DNA of 64,000 bases from G020348385 sp964410125 (GCA_964410125.1 CAYPGQ010000003.1:1-64000), one strand, 5' to 3'. Positions 54,719 through 63,964 are shown, counted from the first letter of the stretch. A program made the numbers and translations. The notes: generated from the sequence alone by a model not told the origin.

Positions 54719-54970
54719 ATGATACTGTTGAAATTAATAACATTCCTGATTGTCGCTTTAACAGTAGTTTTGCCAATTGTTTTTCAAAACACAATCGTTA
54801 ACAAAGATTGTATCGACATCTCAAATATTACACTTTCATGGAGCGCAGCCAACAGCAGGATTAGAGAGGCATGCTGATCCATTGAATGAATAGGCTGATA
54901 TCGACGGTAACGGAACTATTAAAAGGTGAAATTGTTAGAAGCCATAGAAGCTTGGACCGGATTTATTCTT
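54719..54970 (+). pseudogene. decayed dockerin-like/EF-hand fragment
   Basis: A frame from ATG 54719 encodes a signal-like stretch (MILLKLITFLIVALTVVLPI) and stops at 54875. In another frame 54894-54923 reads ADIDGNGTIK, a calcium-loop motif, and after a 1-nt shift the next residues read KLLEAIEAWTG, the helix that normally follows such a loop in dockerin-like modules. Three pieces in two frames with stops between suggest a decayed gene. The rest of the 485-nt gap 54441-54925 shows nothing else. A coincidental match is possible. Confidence 0.35.
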
Positions 54971-55321
54971 GTTTTGATTTGTTTAAGTATTTTTCTTGCC
55001 ATCATTTTTATTTGGACTGGAGCAAAATTAGCAGGAAATGAAAATTTAGATTTCAAAAAAATACTAAAAACTATTATTTTATCATCTCTATTTGTATATA
55101 TTACAACTGTCATTTTATCATCTCTCTCCTTTTCAAATGCCGTGATAGGATTCATCCTGGGGCTTTTATTACTCCCGATTATAATCAAAATAATCTTAAA
55201 TTCCACATTAAAACAAACCTTTGTATTTTGGGTATTTAGTGTAGTGTCTCATTTCCTCGCTTTATGGATAGGGGCGACATTATTTATTGGTGGAATGAAA
55301 GATTTAATCAAAATATTGTGA
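54926..55321 (+). CDS. small four-helix membrane protein
   Basis: A 131-residue frame from GTG 54926, with about four membrane helices from residue 13 on (FILVLICLSIFLAIIFIW and onwards). The first dozen residues may belong to the dockerin-like relic rather than to this protein, so the true start may lie downstream. The segment WTGAKLAGNENLDFKKILK resembles small integral membrane proteins of unknown role. Its stop overlaps a GTG start of the ATP-grasp gene (GTGA), which supports coupled translation. Confidence 0.5.
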   Translation: MKLLEAIEAWTGFILVLICLSIFLAIIFIWTGAKLAGNENLDFKKILKTIILSSLFVYITTVILSSLSFSNAVIGFILGLLLLPIIIKIILNSTLKQTFVFWVFSVVSHFLALWIGATLFIGGMKDLIKIL

Positions 55322-56541
55322 CAGATAAAACGATCGATAAACGACCTCCAGCTTTTGTCTATGGAATGTCTATTAATGGATTGTCTATTCTAAGAAGTTT
55401 AGGAAGAAAAGGGATACTTACTTATGGAGTTGACTCCAAGCCATACATGATAGCTTTCTCTTCAAGGTATTGTCATAACAAAATAATCATCAGCGATATC
55501 GACAGTCAGCCTGAAAAGGCACTTAACGAGTTAAAAAATATAGGGAAAAATTTGGGAGTACGTCCTGTTCTGTTTTTCACTCGCGATTGTTTTCTTGTAT
55601 TTCTGTCAAAGTTTCGGAATGAACTCGAAAAATATTTTATATTTAGCTTGCCCGATCCAGAGATCGTAGATTGTATTATCGATAAAAGGAAATTAGCTGG
55701 GTTTGCGGCAAGCCACAACATTCCTCACCCAAACTCTTTTGTGGTGGATTCTCAGGAACAACTTAAAAACATCAACCAGAAACTTCATTTTCCTGTTATC
55801 ATTAAGCCACCCAAAACGTATAAGGCTAGAGGGCAAATTTGGAAAGGCCAAAAGTTGTTAACCGTCGCAAATTTAGAATTACTGCAAAAGCAGCTATTAG
55901 AATTTAAAAACATCAAAGAAGACATGATGATTCAAGAACAGGTACCTGGTCCTGATTCTGACATATTTCTATTTTATACATATTATTCACAACAATCTGA
56001 GCCTCTTGCAGTCTTTACAAAACGCAAACTCAGACAATATCCCATCCATTACGGGTATGGATGTGCTAACCAGAGTATAAAACAGAAAGATGTTGCCGAT
56101 CTCGGGAAAACTCTGTTTGATGCAATGAAATATCGTGGCATTGGAGGAGTAGAATTCAAGCGCAACAGCCTAGACGGTTTGTTCCAGCTCATCGAAATTC
56201 ATGGGCGTACTCCGATGACAGGAGAAATTGCTATAGCCAGCGGAGTTGATATCCCATGGATTGCATATAAAGATCTCATAGGCGAAAAGGTAGAAAAAGT
56301 CATGGAATTTAAGGAAGGCGTTAAATGGTTCCACTTCAAACATGATTTTTGGGCATATCGTATGTATAAAGCAGAAGGCAATCTAACTTTTTTCAAGTGG
56401 ATTAAATCTTATCGAGGCAAAAAAGTTTTTGGTGCCTTTAGTTTTACTGACTGGAATCCCATTATTAATAGCATTAAATCGTATATTCCAAATAAAATAA
56501 AAAGGTTGTTCAAAAGATCTAATCGTTTATCTGATTCATAA
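55318..56541 (+). CDS. ATP-grasp carboxylate-amine ligase-like protein
   Basis: A 407-residue protein. GTG 55318 is preferred because it overlaps the preceding stop by GTGA and yields the family start PPAFVYGMSINGLSILRSLG; the longer frame overlaps the membrane-protein gene by 58 nt. The pre-ATP-grasp Rossmann part is followed by HFPVIIKPPKTYKARG, MMIQEQVPGPDSDIF and GIGGVEFKRN...LIEIHGRTP, with the acidic metal ligands in the last segment. It resembles predicted ATP-grasp enzymes of the COG3919 type. It would join a carboxylate to an amine; the substrates are unknown. It is followed by a deacetylase-like gene. Confidence 0.75.
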   Translation: MTDKTIDKRPPAFVYGMSINGLSILRSLGRKGILTYGVDSKPYMIAFSSRYCHNKIIISDIDSQPEKALNELKNIGKNLGVRPVLFFTRDCFLVFLSKFRNELEKYFIFSLPDPEIVDCIIDKRKLAGFAASHNIPHPNSFVVDSQEQLKNINQKLHFPVIIKPPKTYKARGQIWKGQKLLTVANLELLQKQLLEFKNIKEDMMIQEQVPGPDSDIFLFYTYYSQQSEPLAVFTKRKLRQYPIHYGYGCANQSIKQKDVADLGKTLFDAMKYRGIGGVEFKRNSLDGLFQLIEIHGRTPMTGEIAIASGVDIPWIAYKDLIGEKVEKVMEFKEGVKWFHFKHDFWAYRMYKAEGNLTFFKWIKSYRGKKVFGAFSFTDWNPIINSIKSYIPNKIKRLFKRSNRLSDS

Positions 56542-56566
56542 AAAATGACGAAACGGAAGAATAATT

Positions 56567-57466
56567 ATGACAAAAGTTTGTATTACCATTGATACGGAAG
56601 GAGATTCCGCAAACAATCCTCAATCCACATTCCTGGGAATTGAAATTGTCCTTCCTCAGTTAATTAAGCTATTCGACAAGTACAGCATTAAGGCAACCCT
56701 TTATGTTCAAGAGGACGAAATTTGTCAAGTAGGCACGATCTTTCAGAAAAAATGGGAATCATTATTAGAGCAAAAACACGAAATCGGCTATCATGCCCAT
56801 GGATTAATCAGTGCTTCAGAAGAAAAAAAAAGTGAAATAATCAACAAAGGAATACAATCCTTAAATAAGATGGGATTTACACCCGTCTCCTTTAGAGCAG
56901 GACGATACCATTTCAACAAATCTCTTATCAAAATTCTAGAAAACAACCATATAAAATATGATTCCTCTGTAGTGCCTGGATTACAAGAAATTTTTAACAA
57001 CGGCACAGTGAGATGTGACCACAGAGGAGCTCCTTATAAACCTTATTTTCCATCGTATGAAAATCATTGTTTGATAGGTGATGCGAATATTCTTGAAATA
57101 CCGATAAATAGATATCCTGAACTCCCCTCAGATAGATGGGGAGGGATGCTATCCGGCAATAGTAGTCATGAAGAGATATTATTCGATTATTTTTATGAGA
57201 TTCGAAAAGATAGAGTTATAGTGATTGCTCTTCATCCATGGGACGGATTAGCTTTAAACCTTCAAAAAATCGTTAGACAGAAGAAATATGGAAAATTGAA
57301 AAGATTGATTTTTGAAATATGTAAAAGAACTATCAATCCTTATAGATTAACCAGCAAAAACTATATAGATAAATTCGAAGCTCTCTTAAAATACATTTCC
57401 AGTAAGAAGAGAACAAAGTTTGTAACTATAGACGAAGCTGGAGAAAAAATAATCACGGAGATCTAA
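56567..57466 (+). CDS. polysaccharide-deacetylase-like protein (NodB fold)
   Basis: A 299-residue protein with ITIDTEGDS as motif 1, KHEIGYHAHG as motif 2 and FRAGRYHFN as motif 3. His and Asp metal ligands are present but spaced differently from classical CE4 enzymes. No signal peptide is visible. It starts 25 nt after the ATP-grasp gene and probably shares its transcript. It may deacetylate a nucleotide- or lipid-linked amino sugar. Confidence 0.8.
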   Translation: MTKVCITIDTEGDSANNPQSTFLGIEIVLPQLIKLFDKYSIKATLYVQEDEICQVGTIFQKKWESLLEQKHEIGYHAHGLISASEEKKSEIINKGIQSLNKMGFTPVSFRAGRYHFNKSLIKILENNHIKYDSSVVPGLQEIFNNGTVRCDHRGAPYKPYFPSYENHCLIGDANILEIPINRYPELPSDRWGGMLSGNSSHEEILFDYFYEIRKDRVIVIALHPWDGLALNLQKIVRQKKYGKLKRLIFEICKRTINPYRLTSKNYIDKFEALLKYISSKKRTKFVTIDEAGEKIITEI

Positions 57467-57492
57467 TTCGAGTCCAAATAAAACAAAAATCT

Positions 57493-57521
57493 TTGACATT
57501 CCTACCGAATACAGTTATATT
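57493..57521 (+). promoter_or_regulatory. consensus sigma70 promoter for the first beta-helix protein
   Basis: TTGACA at 57493-57498, a 17-nt spacer and TATATT at 57516-57521. It leaves a leader of about 205 nt before ATG 57732, long enough for regulation; no riboswitch I know is evident in it. Confidence 0.7.
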
Positions 57522-57731
57522 AAAATTATCTGTGCTGGAAGAACATTAATCTCTTACCAGGGAGCAAAATAAAAAGGTATTTTGGCTAATTCCCTGTGGA
57601 GAATAAACGAAAGAAGCGAGGCGAGATTCGTTAAGATGTTAAAGTCTCTCTATATTCTTATGAGACGATCAAATACCCTATCTTTTCGATCAACTACTTC
57701 ATTCTTACGATGTATCCCTCATAGCAGGAAA

Positions 57732-60551
57732 ATGAAGAAGATACTTGGTTTTTTTGTAATTATCCTTTTCGGGATAACAAGTCAGACTTTATGGGCTACC
57801 GACTATTATGTGGATTCCACCAATGGAATTGATTCTAATAATGGTCTTTCCCCTTCAACTGCCTGGAGAACTATTACAAGAGTTAATAATGCCATGGGAA
57901 TCTTCCAGCCTGGAGACAGCATTCTTTTTAAAACGGGGGAAACTTGGGGAGGCACTACTCCTCTTAGTATTACCTGTAGTGGTTCATCTGGAAATCCTAT
58001 TACCTTTGGGGCATACGGATCGGGAGATAGACCAGCTTTTAACGGGGCTACCATGACCGACCCCCCAATTAATGGCCGTCCTGCTATTACCTATATTACA
58101 GTTGAACACATCTATATTTATGGATACAGCAGAACTGGAATTTTCTTTGGCGACCATGGGTGGGATACGAATATCACTATATCGAACTGTGAAGTTAACG
58201 GTGGTTCTAATGGCATTTTTATAGACCGAACAGACACCTATATCATAGAAGATTGTACGGTACATAATTGCAGTAATGGGGGAATTGTTATTTATGGTTC
58301 TTCTTCACAACAGGTTACTAACGGCATTATCAGAAACTGCACTGCCTATGACATAGGACAGGATGGTATAGTCATCCACAGAGATGGGGATTATAACACG
58401 GCTGGTCCAAATCACTATATTTATAATTGCCTAGCTTATAACTGCGGAGAACAAGGCTTCGACATAACAGCAGGAAGCAATATTCTTATCAGAGATTGTG
58501 AGACTTATGGAAATACTGATGCAGGCTATGCTATTGGACATCATGTTGATACTATTTATATCGAAAATTGTTATGGCCATGATAGTGATAAGTCAGAATT
58601 CTACATTGTACAAGCTGATAACTTAGTGATAGCTAAAAGTATCGTTGATAATCCCGGCCGAAGGAGCGTTTTGATACGAGATGTATGCGAGCACATATAC
58701 TTGGCAAATAATACCTTTATAAGTGGTGAAAATGCTCAAAGAGAGGTATTGAGTGTCGCATACGATTCTGGATATGATAGTGGCCGTCCTAATGACGTGA
58801 AAGCACGAAATAATATCCTGACTGAAAAAGTTGATTCAAATCAAGTTGAATTAGTAGAGTATATTGGTGGCACACCTGATAACACGAACAGTGATTTTGA
58901 TTACAACCGCTTTTGGCGAATTGGTGCAAATCCGAGTTCTATTCTTTTTCAGGATCCTAGTCAAGGCATGCACAATTTATCTCGACGTCAAAGAGCATAT
59001 GGCGAAGATATCAATAGTTATGTTGGCGATCCCCAATTGAATTTTTCTTCATATGCACCAAATCCGGATTCACTTTGTATTAATTCAGGAGGATGGCTGA
59101 CTACTATTACATCTTCCACCGGAAATGGAAGGCAATTTCAAGTCGCGGATGCGAGATGGTTTCATGACGGATTTGGAGTTGCTTCCGGCTCCCTTATCCA
59201 AATACAAGGCCAATACACACCTGTTAGAATTACAAGTGTAAATTACAGCACTAATACCATCGGAGTCAATCAGGATATATCTGGGGTACAAGGATATGGT
59301 ATAGCTTTTGCTTACAACGGAAATGCTCCTGATATAGGAGCTAACGAATATGGAGGCAATTATTCACTCAATACCATAATCAACGCTTCTTCAACTTCAG
59401 GTGAAGCCCCATTGGAAGTAAGCTTTACTGGAAATGTCGCTAGGGGCACACCTCCATATAGATATAGATGGGATTTTGGAGATGGAGGCACTTCATCTTT
59501 AAGAGATCCCACCTATACTTTCGAGGATACAGGCACGTACATTGTTTCCCTTACAATAACAGATAGCGAGAATAATCAGGGCATAGACATTTTTAGAATC
59601 CACGTATATTCCAATGCTCCCGTACTTTCTATCTCTTCTGTCACAGCTCAACCTGCTCTCGGGAGCGGAGGAACCACTGATCCATCACCTGGAATTTATT
59701 CCTATAGCCCAGGGAGTTCTATCCAACTCCGAGCGATTCTTAATGCAAATTACAGGTTTTCAAGATGGACAGGAGATGTAAGCGATTCTGATATATGGGG
59801 AGAAAATATAAATATCACCATGGATGGAGACAAATCTGCCACAGCAAATTTCTTCACACGATGTGGTGATTTGAATGGTGATCTATCAATTTCCCCATCC
59901 GATGCTCAGATAGCCTTTAGTTTATATCTTAATAGAATTTCGAACCCATCATTTTATATGTTAGAAAATGCAGATGTAAATTGTGACGGTACAAGAGATC
60001 AGCCCAGAATAACCCCCAGAGATGCTCAGGCCATATTCGATAGATATTTAGGACGAGGCGGATTTCCGTGTGATTGTTCAGGAAATTCGCGCTCTAGCGC
60101 TGTCTTAACTCAAGCGAGGATAAACAATCGAGTTGTTGATATCAGTCTAAGCGAAATTGAGACCTATTCCACTAGTGAGATTGGTATTCCTATAGTCATG
60201 TCCAATCCCTTTAAGTTAAATGCCTTTGGATTTGACTTCATTTATCCATCAGGTAACCTTGAATTTATTGGAGTTGAAAGGACAGAACTTTCTCATGATT
60301 TTTACCAGTTAGATTCAGTAGAAATGGCTGATGGTATTCTGAGAATCGGCGGATACAAAAGCGATCCTATCCAAAGTCAATCTCCTGGGACATTGGTAAA
60401 AATCATATTTAGAGTCAGGGAAAAAGGAGAAGACAGCTACCCTTTTTTTATCTTGAATACTGTGGACGACTTAGAGAATGCCTCTGTTAAAATTAGAAAG
60501 TTCATTAGAAGGAACTCTTCCCTCAAGGATAAGGTAACTAAAAAAATATAA
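57732..60551 (+). CDS. secreted beta-helix/PKD/dockerin/cohesin-like protein
   Basis: A 939-residue protein from ATG 57732 (AGGAA upstream); an in-frame TTG 150 nt earlier is rejected because it would precede the signal peptide. Signal peptide 1 to about 22, cleaved near LWA|TDYYVD. Residues about 25-520 are a right-handed parallel beta-helix with Asn/Gly-rich coils. A PKD domain follows at about 545-626 (YRYRWDFGDGG). A beta-rich repeat with YRFSRWTGDV lies at 631-708. A type I dockerin follows at about 710-783 (GDLNGDLSISPSDAQ and NADVNCDG), then a cohesin-like domain at 800-930 (LNAFGFDFIYPSGNLEF). It is probably an extracellular carbohydrate-binding or -degrading protein; no catalytic residues can be named. 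Confidence 0.85.
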   Translation: MKKILGFFVIILFGITSQTLWATDYYVDSTNGIDSNNGLSPSTAWRTITRVNNAMGIFQPGDSILFKTGETWGGTTPLSITCSGSSGNPITFGAYGSGDRPAFNGATMTDPPINGRPAITYITVEHIYIYGYSRTGIFFGDHGWDTNITISNCEVNGGSNGIFIDRTDTYIIEDCTVHNCSNGGIVIYGSSSQQVTNGIIRNCTAYDIGQDGIVIHRDGDYNTAGPNHYIYNCLAYNCGEQGFDITAGSNILIRDCETYGNTDAGYAIGHHVDTIYIENCYGHDSDKSEFYIVQADNLVIAKSIVDNPGRRSVLIRDVCEHIYLANNTFISGENAQREVLSVAYDSGYDSGRPNDVKARNNILTEKVDSNQVELVEYIGGTPDNTNSDFDYNRFWRIGANPSSILFQDPSQGMHNLSRRQRAYGEDINSYVGDPQLNFSSYAPNPDSLCINSGGWLTTITSSTGNGRQFQVADARWFHDGFGVASGSLIQIQGQYTPVRITSVNYSTNTIGVNQDISGVQGYGIAFAYNGNAPDIGANEYGGNYSLNTIINASSTSGEAPLEVSFTGNVARGTPPYRYRWDFGDGGTSSLRDPTYTFEDTGTYIVSLTITDSENNQGIDIFRIHVYSNAPVLSISSVTAQPALGSGGTTDPSPGIYSYSPGSSIQLRAILNANYRFSRWTGDVSDSDIWGENINITMDGDKSATANFFTRCGDLNGDLSISPSDAQIAFSLYLNRISNPSFYMLENADVNCDGTRDQPRITPRDAQAIFDRYLGRGGFPCDCSGNSRSSAVLTQARINNRVVDISLSEIETYSTSEIGIPIVMSNPFKLNAFGFDFIYPSGNLEFIGVERTELSHDFYQLDSVEMADGILRIGGYKSDPIQSQSPGTLVKIIFRVREKGEDSYPFFILNTVDDLENASVKIRKFIRRNSSLKDKVTKKI
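58146..58301 (+). repeat. gene-conversion-like tract, copy 1
   Basis: 156 nt in the beta-helix part of the 57732 gene, identical except for one base to 61209-61364 in the next gene. Flanking sequence is clearly more diverged. Offset is 3063 bp. Confidence 0.85.
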
Positions 60552-60675
60552 TTAGACATCCCTAAAATCTCATCTTATTCCTTCCTACCAGCAATCTCAA
60601 TTATTTGTTCCCCTTGCTTTTTTTCTTTCTGAATTTCCTCAAATCTTTTTCCTAAAAGAAATCCAAACCTACTGG

Positions 60676-60776
60676 TTAGCCGAAAAGGGTGAGAAGAAAA
60701 AAGAAATTTCACCCTGATAGGCACCAGTCAACACTCGACTAAACCCTATGGATTGGGAAACGTGGCTAAGTTTTTT
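60676..60776 (+). ncRNA. candidate structured leader RNA
   Basis: Nested complementary segments: TTAGCC (60676-60681) with GGCTAA (60764-60769); AGGGTGA (60686-60692) with TCACCCT (60709-60715); ATAGG (60717-60721) with CCTAT (60745-60749) enclosing AGTC/GACT. Six T follow at 60771-60776. It lies 19 nt ahead of ATG 60795, so it could control the second beta-helix gene. It matches no riboswitch I know. The same DNA is open for about 51 codons on the minus strand, so another reading exists. Confidence 0.3.
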
Positions 60777-60794
60777 AAAACAAGGGAGGATACA

Positions 60795-63700
60795 ATGAGA
60801 AAGCTTGGGGGGTGTTTTATACTAATACTGTTTTTTGCAATGGCTCAATCCCTATGGGCTACCGACTATTATGTAGATGCCAGCAACGGAAATGATTCAA
60901 ACAATGGCCTCTCACCTTCTGCTGCTTGGAGAACCCTCGGAAAAGTTTATAATGCAATGTGGGATTTTAATCCTGGGGATAGGATTCTCTTTCAAAGAGG
61001 GGAAACTTGGGGAAGCACTACTCCACTTAGTATTACCTGTAGTGGTTCATCTGGAAATCCTATAACCTTCGGTGCATATGGGACAGGGGCTAAACCTGCT
61101 TTTAACGGCAGTAGTATGAATGATCCCCCAATAAATGCCCGACCTGCGGTTTCCCATGTTACTATTCAGGATATTTACATCCATAGCTATAGTGGGACAG
61201 GGATATTTTTTGGCGACCATGGGTGGGATACGAATATCACTATATCGAACTGTGAAGTTAACGGTGGTTCTAATGGCATTTTTATAGACCGAACAGACAC
61301 CTATATCATAGAAGATTGTACGGTACATAATTGTAGTAATGGGGGAATTGTTATTTATGGTTCTCCTTCCCAGCAAGCTACAAACGGCATTATTAGAAAC
61401 TGCACTGCCTATGACATAGGGCAAGATGGAATCGTCATTCACAGGGATGGAAGTTACAGCACGGCGGGACCAAACCATTATATCTATAATTGCCTAGCTT
61501 ACAACTGTGGAGAACAGGGATTCGACATAACCGCAGGAAGTAATATAATCGTAAGAAATTGCATAAGTCACGACAATGCAACTGGCAGTATAGCCCCTGG
61601 CCATAGTGTTGATAGGATTTATATTGAAAGCTTTTATTCCTATGATGAGGACCGGTATTCGATTTACATTGAGGATATAAACACGGCTGTTGTAGTCAAG
61701 AGTATTGTTGAGAATCCAGTTAGAACCTGTATAGATATAAGAGATGACTGCGATGATGTTTACTTGGCGCATAACACCCTTATTCATGGCGCAGATGCAA
61801 GTAGGTCGATTCTTGGTATTTCCAGGGAAACAGATTACCCAAATAATGTTGTTACTAGAAACAATATATTCACAGAAAATGTTGATACCAGTATACAGAC
61901 AATAATTCATTATTACAGTCCAACAACAGCCACAAATATCAGCGAGGACTCGGACTATAATAGATTTTGGAGAATAGGCGAAAGTTCAAGTTCTTTACTT
62001 TTCAATGACCTCGTAGCAGGGTACCAAACGCTGGCTGCTCGTCAATCCACACACAGTCAGGGTGCAAATAGCACTGTTGGCGATCCATCAATAGATTATC
62101 CAACTTATGAACTTCAGTCAGGCTCATCTTGTATCAATGCTGGAACTTGGCTAACAACAATAACCTCGGCCACAGGAAGCGGCACATCTTTCGTGGTGAA
62201 CGATGCCAACTGGTTTCATAATGGATTCGGAGTTACGACTGGCTCAGAAATACAGCTTGAAGGTCAATCCACACCTGTAATAGTGACTAATATTAACTAC
62301 AGCACAAACACGATCACTGTTAATCAAAATGTCTATTGGGCACAGGGAGATGGAGTTGCTTTTGCTTATAGTGGTTATGCTCCTGATATGGGAGCCGTCG
62401 AATATGAACAGGGAGGCCCTTCTTCACTCTCAGCATCTGCCTCAGCCTCCCCCACCTCAGGCACAGCACCTCTCTCCGTTAACTTCACAGGGAGTGCTTC
62501 TGGAGGCACATCTCCTTACAGCTACAGCTGGAACTTCGATGATGGAGGATCATCCACTGCACAAAATCCGTCCCATGCCTTTACCTCAGCCGGCACTTAC
62601 ACTGTTACCCTCACGGTAACAGATAACGAAAGTAACCAGGACTCAGACACAGTGGTTATAAGCGTAGCGAATCCGACAAATCCTCTTGCGGCCTCAGCCT
62701 CTGGCTCCCCCACTTCGGGCACAGCACCTTTAGCTGTTAATTTTACGGGAAGTATTTCAGGAGGCACATCTCCTTACAGCTACAGCTGGAACTTCGGGGA
62801 CGGCGGCTCATCAACTGCACAAAATCCTTCCCATGCTTACTCAAATGCAGGTACTTTTATCGCCATCCTCACAGTAACAGATTCTAGTAGCAGCCAAACA
62901 ACGGATTCTTTAACAATTAACGTCTCCTCTTCTGCTGGTACACAACAACTCTTGCTTTCAACGATAACAGGTGGTCCTGCCCCAGGTTTTGGCGGAACCA
63001 CAGATCCCACCCCGGGCAATCACAATTATGCTTCGGGAAGTTTTGTCGCTTTGAGTGCCATTCCTAATACAGATTACAGATTCTCCGAATGGGAAGGGGA
63101 TGTGAATGCTTTGAATGTATACAATCCACAATTCTCACTCAACCTGGATACAGATAAAGACTTATCCGCTTTTTTCTGTACCAGATGCGGGGATGTAAAC
63201 GGGGATTTAACGGTTACGGCCTCTGATGCCCAGGGTGCCTTTGATATCTTTTTAAGCAGGAATTCCTCCCCAACTAAATGCGAAACAGAAAATGCAGATG
63301 TCAGTTGTGACAGCCTTGTCACCCCTGCGGATGCTCAGGCTATCTTCAACAAGTTCATCATGAAAGGGGAATTGCCTGCGGATTGTTCGGGAAAAACAAG
63401 AGCCCTGCAAGCTCAATCCCTCTCCATACAGACAACACAACTCCCAGGGACTCATCTTATCGTAGATGATGCTCAGGTCAACAGCAACGGGTATGTGTAT
63501 GTCCCGATAATTATCGACAATCCTTCAAACATAGATGCCTTCGGATTTGATCTCCAATTCCCTATAGAAGTCATGGAATTTTTGACATTCGATGTAACAG
63601 GACTCCTGGATGAGTTTAATCAAGTAGACGCTTACTACACAGAGGAAGGACTGCTTAGAGTCGGAGGGTACAGCGGAACACCGCTGTTGAGTGATTCTCC

Positions 63701-63893
63701 TGAAGTTTTGATAACGCTCGTGTTCAGAGTAAAAGATGAAGCCACAGAACCTCTCTCACTTGTTATTACAAATACATATGACGACATAAAGAATGCAACA
63801 GTAAAGGATGGGACAGTTATCAACAAAGTACAGAGGGAAAGAATACAAAAAAGATTCGAAAGATTACCGACTTTATTGTTTATACGATTCTAA
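60795..63893 (+). CDS. secreted beta-helix protein with two PKD, dockerin and cohesin-like domains
   Basis: A 1032-residue paralogue of the previous gene. ATG 60795 has GGGAGG 5 nt upstream; the frame extends further up but lacks a site. Signal peptide 1 to about 22 (LWA|TDYYVD). Beta-helix about 25-520. Two tandem PKD domains lie at about 543-625 and 628-710, and the paralogue has one. A YRFSEWEGDV repeat follows at 717-792, dockerin at about 797-867 (GDVNGDLTVTASDAQ and NADVSCD), then cohesin-like at 878-1012 (IDAFGFDLQFPIEVMEF). The C-terminus ends in a short basic tail. It likely acts outside the cell on polysaccharides or as a scaffold. Confidence 0.85.
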   Translation: MRKLGGCFILILFFAMAQSLWATDYYVDASNGNDSNNGLSPSAAWRTLGKVYNAMWDFNPGDRILFQRGETWGSTTPLSITCSGSSGNPITFGAYGTGAKPAFNGSSMNDPPINARPAVSHVTIQDIYIHSYSGTGIFFGDHGWDTNITISNCEVNGGSNGIFIDRTDTYIIEDCTVHNCSNGGIVIYGSPSQQATNGIIRNCTAYDIGQDGIVIHRDGSYSTAGPNHYIYNCLAYNCGEQGFDITAGSNIIVRNCISHDNATGSIAPGHSVDRIYIESFYSYDEDRYSIYIEDINTAVVVKSIVENPVRTCIDIRDDCDDVYLAHNTLIHGADASRSILGISRETDYPNNVVTRNNIFTENVDTSIQTIIHYYSPTTATNISEDSDYNRFWRIGESSSSLLFNDLVAGYQTLAARQSTHSQGANSTVGDPSIDYPTYELQSGSSCINAGTWLTTITSATGSGTSFVVNDANWFHNGFGVTTGSEIQLEGQSTPVIVTNINYSTNTITVNQNVYWAQGDGVAFAYSGYAPDMGAVEYEQGGPSSLSASASASPTSGTAPLSVNFTGSASGGTSPYSYSWNFDDGGSSTAQNPSHAFTSAGTYTVTLTVTDNESNQDSDTVVISVANPTNPLAASASGSPTSGTAPLAVNFTGSISGGTSPYSYSWNFGDGGSSTAQNPSHAYSNAGTFIAILTVTDSSSSQTTDSLTINVSSSAGTQQLLLSTITGGPAPGFGGTTDPTPGNHNYASGSFVALSAIPNTDYRFSEWEGDVNALNVYNPQFSLNLDTDKDLSAFFCTRCGDVNGDLTVTASDAQGAFDIFLSRNSSPTKCETENADVSCDSLVTPADAQAIFNKFIMKGELPADCSGKTRALQAQSLSIQTTQLPGTHLIVDDAQVNSNGYVYVPIIIDNPSNIDAFGFDLQFPIEVMEFLTFDVTGLLDEFNQVDAYYTEEGLLRVGGYSGTPLLSDSPEVLITLVFRVKDEATEPLSLVITNTYDDIKNATVKDGTVINKVQRERIQKRFERLPTLLFIRF
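61209..61364 (+). repeat. gene-conversion-like tract, copy 2
   Basis: Counterpart of 58146-58301, with one mismatch (C/T at 58271 against 61334) within 156 nt. Synonymous sites are conserved too, so recent conversion or duplication is likelier than selection on protein. Confidence 0.85.
62428..62930 (+). repeat. tandem PKD-domain duplication
   Basis: Two adjacent PKD-encoding units of about 250 bp with long shared DNA blocks, for example GGAGGCACATCTCCTTACAG in both at about 62510 and 62760. The one-PKD paralogue suggests a recent duplication. Confidence 0.8.
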
Positions 63894-63904
63894 TGCTTTA
63901 TAAT
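63876..63904 (+). promoter_or_regulatory. sigma70-type promoter for the gene at the window edge
   Basis: TTGTTT at 63876-63881, a 17-nt spacer and a perfect TATAAT at 63899-63904, 60 nt ahead of ATG 63965. It overlaps the end of the preceding coding region. A 7-bp hairpin GTTTTCT/AGAAAAC follows at 63908-63928 without a T-tract. Confidence 0.45.
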
Positions 63905-63964
63905 ACGGTTTTCTACCTTCAAGAAAACACGCCATCCGCTAAGGAGATTTAGAAAGAGAGAATC

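Noticed and set aside
57582..57731. 50-residue N-terminal extension of the first beta-helix protein
   Set aside because: It would start with TTG, has no ribosome site, and would place a basic region before the obvious signal peptide that begins at ATG 57732.
60676..60776. Cyclic-di-GMP (GEMM) riboswitch reading of the leader before 60795
   Set aside because: The conserved GEMM core and tetraloop/receptor sequences are absent; only generic stems remain.
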